NCBI RefSeq assembly: GCF_013114825.1
Contig: NZ_JAAVLX010000001.1
Location: 310,001 to 374,000 of the forward strand
Source of the DNA: Bradyrhizobium australiense
GTDB lineage: Bacteria > Pseudomonadota > Alphaproteobacteria > Rhizobiales > Xanthobacteraceae
Reading direction: 5' to 3'
Length of the DNA: 64,000 bases
Made by a program: the position numbers and the translations under genes. Below are positions 52,877 to 60,563 of the stretch, piece by piece; the stretch's first letter is position 1, and the number at the start of each line of letters is the position of its first letter. The notes below the pieces were generated by a model. That model ran no database searches, was not told the DNA's origin, and saw only the letters and a program-made list of their open reading frames with translations.

Positions 52877-53748
52877 TCGAACTTCTCGATACGTTCGCCG
52901 AGCAGGCCGCGGGGCCGCACCATGAGCACCAGGAACATCAGCACGTAGATCGAGGCCTCGCCGGCAGCCGGCGCGAAGTGAATGGTGATGCCCCTGACGA
53001 CTCCGACGAGCAGGGCCGCAATCACCACGCCCCAAAAACTGCCGAGGCCGCCGATCACGACCACGACAAAGGCGACCGTGATGATCTCGGCGCCCATCGC
53101 AGGATGCACGATCGTGATCGGGGCAAAGAACGCACCGCCGAGCGCGGCCATGCCGACGCCGAGCATGACGATCGCGGTCATGTGAGGCTGTAGCCTGATG
53201 CCGAGTGCGGCGACCATGTCCGGCCGCTGGATGCCGGCGCGTACCACGCGGCCGAAGGACGTCTTGTGCAGCAGCAGCCAGACGCCGATCAGCACCGCGG
53301 CGACGACGGCGAGGATGAGCAGGCGATAGCGCGAGAACAGGAAGTCGCCGAGAAATACCGAACCGCGAAATTCTTGCGGGATCGCCGCCGAGATCGGCGG
53401 CGCGCCCCAGATAATGCGGATCGCCTGTTCGGTGACCATGGCGAGGCCGAACGTCACCAGCAAACTGAGAATCGGATCGGCGTCGTAGAACCTTCGCAGG
53501 ATGAACCGCTCAAACAGAATGCCGAGCAGCGCGACCGCGACCGGCGACAGCACCACCGCCGAGCCGAAGCCGAGATATCTCGTGATCTCGACGGAGATGT
53601 AGGCGCCCAGCGCGTAGAATGCGCCATGCGCGAGGTTGACGATGCCGCCGACGCTGAAGATCAGCGACAGGCCGAGCGCAATCAGGAGGTAATAGCCTCC
53701 GAGCACCAGGCCATTCACTACCTGTTCAAGCAAGAATCCGAACTGCAT
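52873..53748 (-). CDS. livH: Branched-chain-type ABC transporter permease LivH
   Basis: A 291-residue permease: MQFGFLLEQVVNGLVLGGYY, LGLSLIFSVGGIVNLAHGAF (family signature), TSFGRVVRAGIQRPDMVAAL and a C-terminal LVLMVRPRGLLGERIEKFE. Starts at ATG 53748; the longer frame upstream lacks support. The ribosome-binding site is weak, and an intrinsic terminator lies between it and the binding-protein gene, so its dose is probably lower than the binding protein's. Downstream partner is the fused LivMGF. Confidence 0.92.
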   Translation of the reverse strand: MQFGFLLEQVVNGLVLGGYYLLIALGLSLIFSVGGIVNLAHGAFYALGAYISVEITRYLGFGSAVVLSPVAVALLGILFERFILRRFYDADPILSLLVTFGLAMVTEQAIRIIWGAPPISAAIPQEFRGSVFLGDFLFSRYRLLILAVVAAVLIGVWLLLHKTSFGRVVRAGIQRPDMVAALGIRLQPHMTAIVMLGVGMAALGGAFFAPITIVHPAMGAEIITVAFVVVVIGGLGSFWGVVIAALLVGVVRGITIHFAPAAGEASIYVLMFLVLMVRPRGLLGERIEKFE

Positions 53749-53770
53749 GTGCGATCCGCGGAGCTTAAAG

Positions 53771-53803
53771 AAAAACGGCGCCGGCGCTTGTCTGCCGGCG
53801 CCG
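53771..53803 (-). terminator. Intrinsic terminator between the liv binding-protein gene and livH
   Basis: Stem CGGCGCCGGC (53776-53785) with GCCGGCGCCG (53794-53803) and an 8-base loop; on the minus strand it is followed by TTTTTCTTT. Likely partial read-through terminator giving excess binding protein over membrane parts. Confidence 0.8.
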
Positions 53804-53837
53804 CAACGCCAGTCTGCCCGACGCCCGTATCGGGCTT

Positions 53838-55081
53838 CTATGCCTTCATGTTGCAGGGATTTTGCGTCTTCGTCGGGTAGATCGATTCCAGTTCCGCGCC
53901 GGCCCCCGGCACGGCTTCGCCGAGCACCAGCATGTCCCATTTGTCCTTCATCTCGCCCTTCGGCTTGACTGTGAACGGATAGGCCTCCTGGACGAGCTGA
54001 TGGTCCCAGGAGCGGAAATAGGCCTTGCGCGACTTCATGATGTCGAACTGCGTCTGCTTCTCGAAATAGGCGATCAGCGCGTCGCTCTCGGTCGACTTGG
54101 TCTCGTTGATTGCCTGCGCGATCATCTTGAGTGTGATGTATTCAATCCAGGCATGGTTCTCCGGCGGCTTGCCGTATTTCTTTGTGAAAGTCTCAACGAA
54201 GGTCTTTGAGGCCGGATTGTCGAGCGTGTGATACCAGACCGTCGGCCAGGTGCCGCTTAGATTGCCTTCGCCCATCGCCCAGGCGTCGCCGGTATTGAGG
54301 TTGAAGCCGACGAGGGGGTACGGGAAGCCAAACTCGGCATATTGCTTGACGAGATTGGTAACCTGGTTGCCGGCGAGGTTGCAGCACACGACATCGGGCT
54401 TGGCCTGCCGGACCTTCAGGAGATACGGGCTGAAGTCGGTGACATCTGTGGCGATCAGTTCGTCTCCGATCAGCGTGGCGTCGTTGGCGCTGAAGAAGGC
54501 TTTGGCAGCCTTCAGAAGGTCGTGACCGAAAATATAGTCCGCGGTCAACGTGACGAATTTTTTGCCCTTCACCATGCCCTTCTGCTTGAGCGCGGTGCCG
54601 ACGGCGTTGACCATCACGGTATTCGGGATGTCGCAATGGAAGGAGTAGCGGTTACAATCCTTGCCGCGCAGCGCGTCCGAGCGGGCGCCGGTGGAGAAGA
54701 ACACCTTCTTGTTGCGCTCGGCGACCTGCATGATGGTCAGCGACGAGGCAGAGGAGATTTCGCCGAACAAGAGCACCGCGCCGTCCTGCTCGATCATGCG
54801 CTGCGCCTTGGTCGAGGCGGTCGCCGGATTGACCGAGTCTTCCGACATCAGGTCGATTGGCTTGCCCAAGATGCCGCCGGACGCGTTGATTTCCTCGGCC
54901 GCCATCTTCACGCCGAGTTGGGCGTAGCTGCCGATCGCGCCGAGAAAGCCGGTCAGCGGCACGAGATGGCCGATTTTTATCGCGCGGCTTGCGCGCGGAC
55001 GATGGCGGGAGATCCGATGGCGGGTACGCCGGCCAAAGCGGCGCCGGCTTTCAACAGAGTGCGTCGGCTAAAGCGGGTCAT
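53838..55081 (-). pseudogene. Branched-chain-type ABC solute-binding protein, frameshifted after the signal peptide
   Basis: The mature part (PLTGFLGAIGSYAQLGVKMA to NPCNMKA, 53838-54962) is a normal Peripla_BP_6-type binding protein lacking any signal. Immediately upstream, a strong ribosome-binding site (GGGAGGAGATCAGTC) starts an ATG at 55081 encoding a Tat signal, MTRFSRRTLLKAGAALAGVP then AIVRAQAAR, which runs into TAA at 54977-54979. One base too few around 54979-54985 separates signal and mature frames (the second frame reads ATAAAAATCGGC, IKIG, then HLVPLTGF). The gene is therefore either inactivated, or the window has a base error. The GTG at 54962 would give a cytoplasmic product. 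Confidence 0.8.
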
Positions 55082-55158
55082 GACTGATCTCCTCCCGAGA
55101 GGTCATCGCGACGTTCTCCCTCCAATTCTCGCCCATGCGACAATGTGAGAGACGTTCT

Positions 55159-55183
55159 TTTATTATTGTATAATATTTCCGGA
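55159..55183 (-). promoter_or_regulatory. AT-rich promoter/operator region of the liv operon
   Basis: Minus-strand read TCCGGAAATATTATACAATA about 80-100 bases upstream of the binding-protein ATG; the only AT-rich patch in this gap. It aligns with the motif at 56246-56267 in the IclR/ThDP-enzyme gap. Confidence 0.45.
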
Positions 55184-55268
55184 CGCGGCGTCGGCTGTCA
55201 ACGCCAAATGCATTTCAGGCGCGCGGCATCGCGCGCCGAGGTGGTTCAGAAAGAATGAAGTCAGGAAA

Positions 55269-56162
55269 TTAAGGGGATTTCGCGAGATCGCGGGCGCCGA
55301 ACTCGGCGGACAGCCGGTTGGCTGCGGCGTGCACCAGCTTGGCGCGGTTCTGCAACGCCTGGTCGGTCATCCGCCAGATCGGGCCGGAGATGCCGAGCGC
55401 GCCGATCACTTCGCCGGTGAAATGATAGACCGGCACCGCGACACAGCGGACTTCCGCGTTGAATTCGCCGTCATCGAAAGCAATCGCGCTGCGCCTAATT
55501 TCGGCGATCTCGCGCAACAGCACGGCGGGGTCGGTGATCGATTTTTTCGTCGATGGCTTCAGTTCGACCCGTTCGAGAAAGCGCTTCAACTGGTCGGGGC
55601 GGAGCGAAGCCAGCATGATCTTGCCGAGTGCGGTGCAATGCGCCGGGCGCACCACGCCCACGCGATCGGTCAGTTGGAACGCGCCGGCCCCGCTGGTGCG
55701 GGCAATCACGACGACCGCGTCACCCATACGCACGGCAAAATGCCCGCTTTCGCCGGTTTCCCTCGACAGGTCTTCCAGGATTGGCGTTGCGAGATTGACC
55801 ATCTCGATTTCGTCCAGCGCGCTGGCGGCGAGCGCAAACAGCGGCCGGCCGACGCGGTAGCGTTTCGAATCGCGCTCCTGCCTGAGATAGCCGAGCGAGA
55901 CCAGAGTCTTGGCGAGGTGGAAGGTGGTGGAATTGTGCAGGCCGACCAGCTTGCTGAGATCAGCTAGTCCAATGCCCTCGCGGTGACGCGCGACTTCTTC
56001 CAGGATCGAAAACGCGCGCCCGAGCGACTGCACGCCGCCGCGCGCGCGCTCCTCGGCCTCATCATCGATGTTTGGTTCGTTAGACGGCACCAGCCTTGCG
56101 ATCGAAACCTTGCGTGGACTTGCCGGCTTGTCGCTGGTCTTTGGCTTGGTGCGCGGTTTCAC
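55269..56162 (-). CDS. IclR-family transcriptional regulator
   Basis: A 297-residue regulator. A short basic/Pro-rich N-terminal tail, then the winged HTH (VQSLGRAFSILEEVARHREG and LVGLHNSTTFHLAKTLVSLG) and the C-terminal effector domain (SGHFAVRMGDAVVVIARTSG, AHCTALGKIMLA, GALGISGPIWRM). IclR proteins commonly control aromatic or organic-acid catabolism. Start is GTG at 56162 with CTGGAGAACTGATTCC; the ORF reaches about 80 codons further without support. It lies between the liv operon and the divergent ThDP-enzyme operon and likely regulates one or both. Confidence 0.9.
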   Translation of the reverse strand: MKPRTKPKTSDKPASPRKVSIARLVPSNEPNIDDEAEERARGGVQSLGRAFSILEEVARHREGIGLADLSKLVGLHNSTTFHLAKTLVSLGYLRQERDSKRYRVGRPLFALAASALDEIEMVNLATPILEDLSRETGESGHFAVRMGDAVVVIARTSGAGAFQLTDRVGVVRPAHCTALGKIMLASLRPDQLKRFLERVELKPSTKKSITDPAVLLREIAEIRRSAIAFDDGEFNAEVRCVAVPVYHFTGEVIGALGISGPIWRMTDQALQNRAKLVHAAANRLSAEFGARDLAKSP

Positions 56163-56245
56163 GGAATCAGTTCTCCAGGTCGGCGGGGCGAACTCTAGCA
56201 GGCCGCCCTTACTCTTCAACAGCATCACCCCCGTCGAAGGCGCTA

Positions 56246-56267
56246 TCCGAAACATACCACAATAGCA
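56246..56267 (+). promoter_or_regulatory. Motif shared with the liv promoter (candidate IclR operator)
   Basis: TCCGAAACATACCACAATAGCAA on the + strand resembles TCCGGAAATATTATACAATA upstream of the liv operon: TCC, GAAA, ATA and ACAATA line up with one gap. Lies about 85 bases before the IclR start and 100 before the ThDP-enzyme start. Confidence 0.4.
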
Positions 56268-56367
56268 ATTGACGTACAGTATTATGAGAAATAGGTTCGC
56301 GGGGCTGCCGACTGCGCGACGCCAAGACGCGGAGGCGAATTCGTTGAGCTCAGGGAGAGAGTGGTCG

Positions 56368-58167
56368 ATGTCGCGTAACATGCTCAACGGCGCCCAGGTC
56401 ATCGTCGACTATCTGATCCAGGAAAAGGTGCCGCAGGTGTTCGGCCTGTGTGGCCACGGCAACATCCAGTTCATCGATGCGCTCTACGAGCGTTCCCACG
56501 ACATCAAGACCATCTCGGTGCATCACGAGAGCGTCGCCGGCTTCATGGCCGACGTTTACTACCGCGTCTCAGGCCGGCCGACGGCGACCTTCACCTCCTG
56601 CGGGCCCGGCTCGGCGAACCTGCCGATCTCGCTCGCCAATGCATTTCTCGATTCCGTGCCGTTCATGGCGGTGACCGGCAACGTGCCGACCAGCCAGTTC
56701 AACCGCGGCGCCTTCCAGGAGATGTACCGGCACCATCAGGCGGATTTTCCGTCCACCGTGCGCACGATCTGCAAGAAGGTGTTCCAGCCGACGCGCGGCG
56801 AAATGGTGCCGCTGGCGGTGCGGCAGGCCTGGAAGACCATGACAACGGGCCGCCCCGGGCCCGTCGTTCTCGACGTTCCCTTCGACGTGTTCATGGAATC
56901 GGCCGCCGAGGAGGCGCCGAGCGCGATCGAATGGAATGCCAATATATCGAGCCGCTGCGGCGCCGATCCGGAAGGTGTGGTGAAGGCCGTCGACATGCTG
57001 CTTACCGCCGAGCGGCCGGCGATCATTGTCGGGCAGGGCGTGCGCTATGGCGGCGCGGCGGACGAACTGTTGCGGCTCGCCGAGCGGCTGCAGATTCCGG
57101 TCGCAGCATCCGCCAGCGGCCTCGGCGCGATCGATTGCAACCATCCGCTGGCGCTCGGCCTCGTCGCGCGCGCCGGGCACTATCAGGCCAACCACGCAAC
57201 GCGACAGGCCGACGTGCTGCTGGCGATGGGAATGCGGTTCGACGACCGCACGTCGAGTTCGTGGATCCCGGGCTATTCCTTCACCATTCCGCCGACGCGG
57301 TTGATCCATGTCGACATCGATCCCGAAGAGATCGGCCGCAACTATCCGGTCGCGCTCGGCCTGATGGCCGATGTGCGCACCTTCCTGCGGCAGGTGCATG
57401 CCGAACTCGATCGCCGTGCTGACCTGACGAAGAAGGCCGATGCGCGCAAAAAATGGCTGGCGCAGATCGATGGCTACCGGAAAGAGTGGGACAAGTTCGT
57501 CGCGCCCGGATTGTCCGACGACACCACGCCGATCAATCCGCAGCGCGCCGCGCTCGAAATCGACAAGGCGCTGCCGGAGGATGCCATCCTCGTCAGCGAC
57601 ATCGGCGTGCATCACAATTGGCTGCTCGGCTTCTGCAAGCCGCGGCGGCCGGATTCGCTGATCGGCTCGATGGGGTTCGGCCCGATGGGCTTTGGCGTCG
57701 CGGGCGTGATGGGCGCGAAGTTCGCCGCGCCCGACCGGCCCTGCGTGTCGGTGTGCGGCGACGGCGCGTTCTTCATGCACGCCAACGTGCTGGGAACGGC
57801 GGTCGAATATAATCTGCCCGTGGTCTGGGTGGTCTGGAACAACTACGCCTATGCCTCGATCCGGGGCCTGCAGCGCGGCTATCTCGGCGGCCGGGAGCTC
57901 GCGACCGATTTCCACGATCCCAACACCGGCGCGCGCTACAATCCTGATTTCGCCGCGATGGCGCGCTCCTGCGGCGTCGAGGGCGTGCGGGTTGATCGCG
58001 CCGGCGATCTCGGCGAGGCCATTCGCAAGGGCATCGCCGCCAACAAACCCTATCTGATCGACGTCGATATCGCCGCTGACATCAATCCGGTCGGCGCCGG
58101 CATCTGGGAGTTGCCCGGGCTCGGCCAAAGCAAGGCCGGCATCGGCACGCGCTATCAGCCCGCCTGA
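56368..58167 (+). CDS. Thiamine diphosphate-dependent enzyme (acetolactate synthase-like)
   Basis: A 599-residue ThDP enzyme. N-terminal PYR domain with the catalytic Glu54 in VHHESVAGFMADVYYR, central domain with CGADPEGVVKAVDMLLTAER, and C-terminal PP domain with the ThDP motif CGDGAFFMHANVLG ... WVVWNN (GDG-x26-NN). Not obviously a true biosynthetic AHAS; benzoylformate/oxalyl-CoA decarboxylase or a carboligase are candidates. ATG at 56368 is chosen (GGGAGAGAGTGG upstream); the frame is open 33 codons earlier. First gene of the ThDP - SDR - cupin operon, divergent from IclR. Confidence 0.9.
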   Translation: MSRNMLNGAQVIVDYLIQEKVPQVFGLCGHGNIQFIDALYERSHDIKTISVHHESVAGFMADVYYRVSGRPTATFTSCGPGSANLPISLANAFLDSVPFMAVTGNVPTSQFNRGAFQEMYRHHQADFPSTVRTICKKVFQPTRGEMVPLAVRQAWKTMTTGRPGPVVLDVPFDVFMESAAEEAPSAIEWNANISSRCGADPEGVVKAVDMLLTAERPAIIVGQGVRYGGAADELLRLAERLQIPVAASASGLGAIDCNHPLALGLVARAGHYQANHATRQADVLLAMGMRFDDRTSSSWIPGYSFTIPPTRLIHVDIDPEEIGRNYPVALGLMADVRTFLRQVHAELDRRADLTKKADARKKWLAQIDGYRKEWDKFVAPGLSDDTTPINPQRAALEIDKALPEDAILVSDIGVHHNWLLGFCKPRRPDSLIGSMGFGPMGFGVAGVMGAKFAAPDRPCVSVCGDGAFFMHANVLGTAVEYNLPVVWVVWNNYAYASIRGLQRGYLGGRELATDFHDPNTGARYNPDFAAMARSCGVEGVRVDRAGDLGEAIRKGIAANKPYLIDVDIAADINPVGAGIWELPGLGQSKAGIGTRYQPA

Positions 58168-58187
58168 TCTCACGCGAGGGAAATCCC

Positions 58188-58892
58188 ATGTTGCTTGCAG
58201 GCAAGAAAGTCGTCGTCGTCGGTGGTTCGTCCGGCATTGGTCTTGCGACCGCCGAGATGGCGAAGCGCGAAGGCGCTGACATCATCATTGCGTCGCGCAA
58301 TGTCGAGCGGCTGGACAAGGCGGCCGAAAAGCTGAATGCGATCGCGATTCCGGCTGACGTGACCAGCGACGCCAGCGTTGCAAAACTGTTCCAGCGTTGC
58401 GGCCCGGTCGATCATGTCGTGGTGACGGCGGCGCAGCTTCGCACCGGTCCGTTCAAGACGGTGGCGATGGAGGATGTTCGCGTCACCATGGAAGGCAAGT
58501 TCTGGGGCGCGTGGCGTGTCGCGCGCGAGGCCGAAATCTGTCCCGGCGGGTCGCTGACCCTGGTGTCGGGATTTCTCAGCGTCCGTCCGCGGCCGAATTC
58601 GGCGATCGTCAGCGCCGCCAATGGCGCGCTGGAATCGCTGGCAAGGGCGCTGGCGCTTGAACTCGCGCCGGTGCGCGTCAACGCCGTCTCGCCCGGCGTG
58701 ATCGACACCCCGATCCGCGCCGCGATGCCGGAGGAGGCGCGGCGCGACATGCTGGCGAAGACGGCCGCCGCATTGCCGGTCGGCCGCGTCGGCGCGGCCG
58801 AGGACATCGCGCGGCAGATTTTGAGTTTCATGGCGAACGGGTTTGCGACGGGATCGATCGTCTATATCGACGGCGGGGCGCTCGTCATCTGA
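58188..58892 (+). CDS. SDR-family protein lacking the Tyr-Lys catalytic pair
   Basis: A 234-residue Rossmann protein with the cofactor motif VGGSSGIGLAT (TGxxxGxG-type) and a C-terminal LELAPVRVNAVSPGVIDTP, as in short-chain dehydrogenases. The catalytic region reads LVSGFLSVRPRPNSAIVSAA: Ser127 is present, but the positions of the usual Tyr (+13) and Lys (+17) are Ile140 and Ala144. A fold-only, or differently catalytic, role is likely. Starts 20 bases after the ThDP enzyme with GAGGG upstream. Confidence 0.85.
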   Translation: MLLAGKKVVVVGGSSGIGLATAEMAKREGADIIIASRNVERLDKAAEKLNAIAIPADVTSDASVAKLFQRCGPVDHVVVTAAQLRTGPFKTVAMEDVRVTMEGKFWGAWRVAREAEICPGGSLTLVSGFLSVRPRPNSAIVSAANGALESLARALALELAPVRVNAVSPGVIDTPIRAAMPEEARRDMLAKTAAALPVGRVGAAEDIARQILSFMANGFATGSIVYIDGGALVI

Positions 58893-58909
58893 CCGGCGGA
58901 GGAAGCATC

Positions 58910-59293
58910 ATGGCTTCAGAAAACAACGGCGCGTTCATCCGCAACATCGCCGAGGTGCCTTGGCGCGAATTCCCCAATCACTTTGGCGGCGCGCTGTCAA
59001 AACCGCTCGTCATGCCGGAGACCGCGGGCTCCCGTCATATCGACTACCGCATCTCGATGTATCAGCCGATGGCCCATGTCGCGCGCCACAAGCATCTCGT
59101 GCAGGAGCAGATCTATCACGTGCTCGAAGGCGAAGGGCTGATGGAAATCGCCGGGAAGAATCACGTGGTGCGCAAGCACGACTTCATCTTCCTTCCGCCG
59201 GGCGTCGAGCACGCGATTTCGAATTCCGGGCTGGTCGATCTGGTGTTTTTGGTGATCACCTCGCCGGTGACGGATGAGGAAAAGCCGGTGTGA
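58910..59293 (+). CDS. Cupin domain-containing protein
   Basis: A 127-residue single-cupin protein. Metal ligands are seen in ARHKHLVQEQIYHVLEGEG (His, His, Gln/Glu) and LPPGVEHAISNSG (His). MASENNGAFIRNIAEVPW is the N-terminal strand. It follows the SDR by 17 bases, so ThDP enzyme, SDR and cupin probably act on the same substrate. Function (isomerase, dioxygenase or binding) undetermined. Confidence 0.88.
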   Translation: MASENNGAFIRNIAEVPWREFPNHFGGALSKPLVMPETAGSRHIDYRISMYQPMAHVARHKHLVQEQIYHVLEGEGLMEIAGKNHVVRKHDFIFLPPGVEHAISNSGLVDLVFLVITSPVTDEEKPV

Positions 59294-59331
59294 GGCGCAG
59301 GAACGGACTCACGCCAGCGCTTCAAGACGAA

Positions 59332-59556
59332 TCAAGCCGCCAGATCCTGCAACAGCAGCGACGAGCCGCGAATCAGCACCTTGCGTCCCTTCGCCGTGAT
59401 GGCGGGCGCATCGCCGTTCATGGTGGCAAGTTCGAGCGCGATCAGGCCGTCGATCGTGTAGCGGCTCATGCGCGGCAGCAGCAACGCGGGCGATCGCAAT
59501 GCCTTCAACGTTTCCCATTGGGACGGCGTCAGGTCGTAGTCGAATTCTTCGTTCAT
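59332..59556 (-). CDS. Small conserved hypothetical protein (74 aa)
   Basis: Starts MNEEFDYDLTPSQWETLKAL; the remainder has RYTIDGLIALELATMNGDAP and AITAKGRKVLIRGSSLLLQD, a winged-helix-like pattern (Q-W-E-T-L ... I-x-x-L-I-x-L-E-L ... L-T-x-x-G). Could be a small MarR/HTH-like fold but lacks clear family match. GAGGCACC precedes the ATG. Converges with the cupin gene. Confidence 0.65.
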   Translation of the reverse strand: MNEEFDYDLTPSQWETLKALRSPALLLPRMSRYTIDGLIALELATMNGDAPAITAKGRKVLIRGSSLLLQDLAA

Positions 59557-60071
59557 GGTGCCTCGGCATTCTTGCAGCGCTCGCCACAATTCTTGTGCCG
59601 CGTAATAGCGAGCGCACGTGAAATTCGTGCGACCGCAACGAGTCGGTATTTCGACAAGCGACGATGCGCTGTCACATCATCGTGTCAATGGAATCGATTG
59701 AATGTGTCGAATCACACAGATGCCCGAATAAAAACGCCGGCGCAAAATTGCGTGAGTACGGGCGTCAAAAAGACCGCCCAATCGCCGCAACCCTTAAGAG
59801 AAAGTTACTAACCAAAGGTAAATTTGCGGGCAGGAGGAGGACGGTCGTTCCTTCGATCGCGTGCCTGCGACCCTTTAGACCCTCATGATGAGGAGGCGCG
59901 TAAGCGCCGTCTCGAACCATGCGGCCCGGCTGGTGCTATCCATCCTTCGAGACGTCGCTGCGCGGCTCCTCGGGATGAGGTCTGGCAGCGAGCTGCCATA
60001 GGGTGGGCGTGCCCACCATCCTTTTACGCCGATAGAACGGTGGGCACGGCGCAAGTGCGCCTTTGCCCACC
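59557..60071. other. Intergenic region with family A and family C repeats
   Basis: About 515 bases. Repeat A copy 3 at 59881-59980 and repeat C copy 2 at 59999-60075 occupy the right part; the left 320 bases show no gene or recognisable signal. Confidence 0.6.
59881..59980. repeat. Dispersed intergenic palindromic repeat, family A, copy 3
   Basis: CCTCATGATGAGGAGGCGCG...CTCGAACCATG and CATCCTTCGAGACGTCGCTG ... CCTCGGGATGAGG; same plan as 2158-2264 and 6022-6124. Confidence 0.75.
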
Positions 60072-60075
60072 CTAC
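59999..60075. repeat. Dispersed repeat with inverted ends, family C, copy 2
   Basis: TAGGGTGGGCGTGCCCACC at the left and GCCTTTGCCCACCCTA at the right are inverted; internal GGTGGGCACGGC. The right end supplies the TAG stop of the SnoaL-like gene. Confidence 0.7.
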
Positions 60076-60467
60076 CATTTTTTGAGCTGAGCTTCGATAG
60101 TCGCCTTGTCTACGACCGACCAGACTTCGCAAATCTTTTCTATTCGAAATTCGTAGAAGACGTTCTCAGTGAACGAAACTTTTTTGCCGGCTACATGAAG
60201 GTCCAGGAACGTTCCCTTCGGCGTACAGTCGAAGCCCAGCCGGCTCGCCACATAGGGCGGATCGGAAATCAGCATCCGGATACTGAAATAGAGGTCCGGA
60301 ATATCCTCAAAGTCTCTCTCCAGCATTTGGCGGTAACCCGAAAGCCCGAGCCGCCGGCCGTTGTGAATCACTTCATCATCAACGAACTGTCCCAGCTCCC
60401 GCCAGTCCTGCCTATTCAGGCAGGCAATGTAGTTTCTGTAGACGTGGGAGAGTTCGATTTTAATCAC
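60072..60467 (-). CDS. SnoaL-like (NTF2-fold) ester cyclase family protein
   Basis: A 131-residue NTF2-like protein. Seen: helix RNYIACLNRQDWRELGQFVD, YRQMLERDFEDIPDLYFSIR, and C-terminal strands GKKVSFTENVFYEFRIEKIC, the typical SnoaL/ester cyclase plan. Start is GTG at 60467 with AGAGGACAATTGCC upstream; other in-frame starts are farther upstream. Its TAG stop lies inside repeat C. Function unknown. Confidence 0.8.
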   Translation of the reverse strand: MIKIELSHVYRNYIACLNRQDWRELGQFVDDEVIHNGRRLGLSGYRQMLERDFEDIPDLYFSIRMLISDPPYVASRLGFDCTPKGTFLDLHVAGKKVSFTENVFYEFRIEKICEVWSVVDKATIEAQLKKW

Positions 60468-60563
60468 GGCAATTGTCCTCTTTTTACAAGGTCTCTGCAG
60501 CCAAGCGTAATACTTCAGCCGGCCGTAGAGTGAGCAAAGCGTAAGCGTGGCCACCCCACGGTT

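Noticed and set aside
56569..58173. 534-residue antisense frame across the ThDP-enzyme gene
   Set aside because: Shadow of a clearly real gene with recognised motifs; His/Arg-rich composition typical of GC-rich antisense frames and no start signal.
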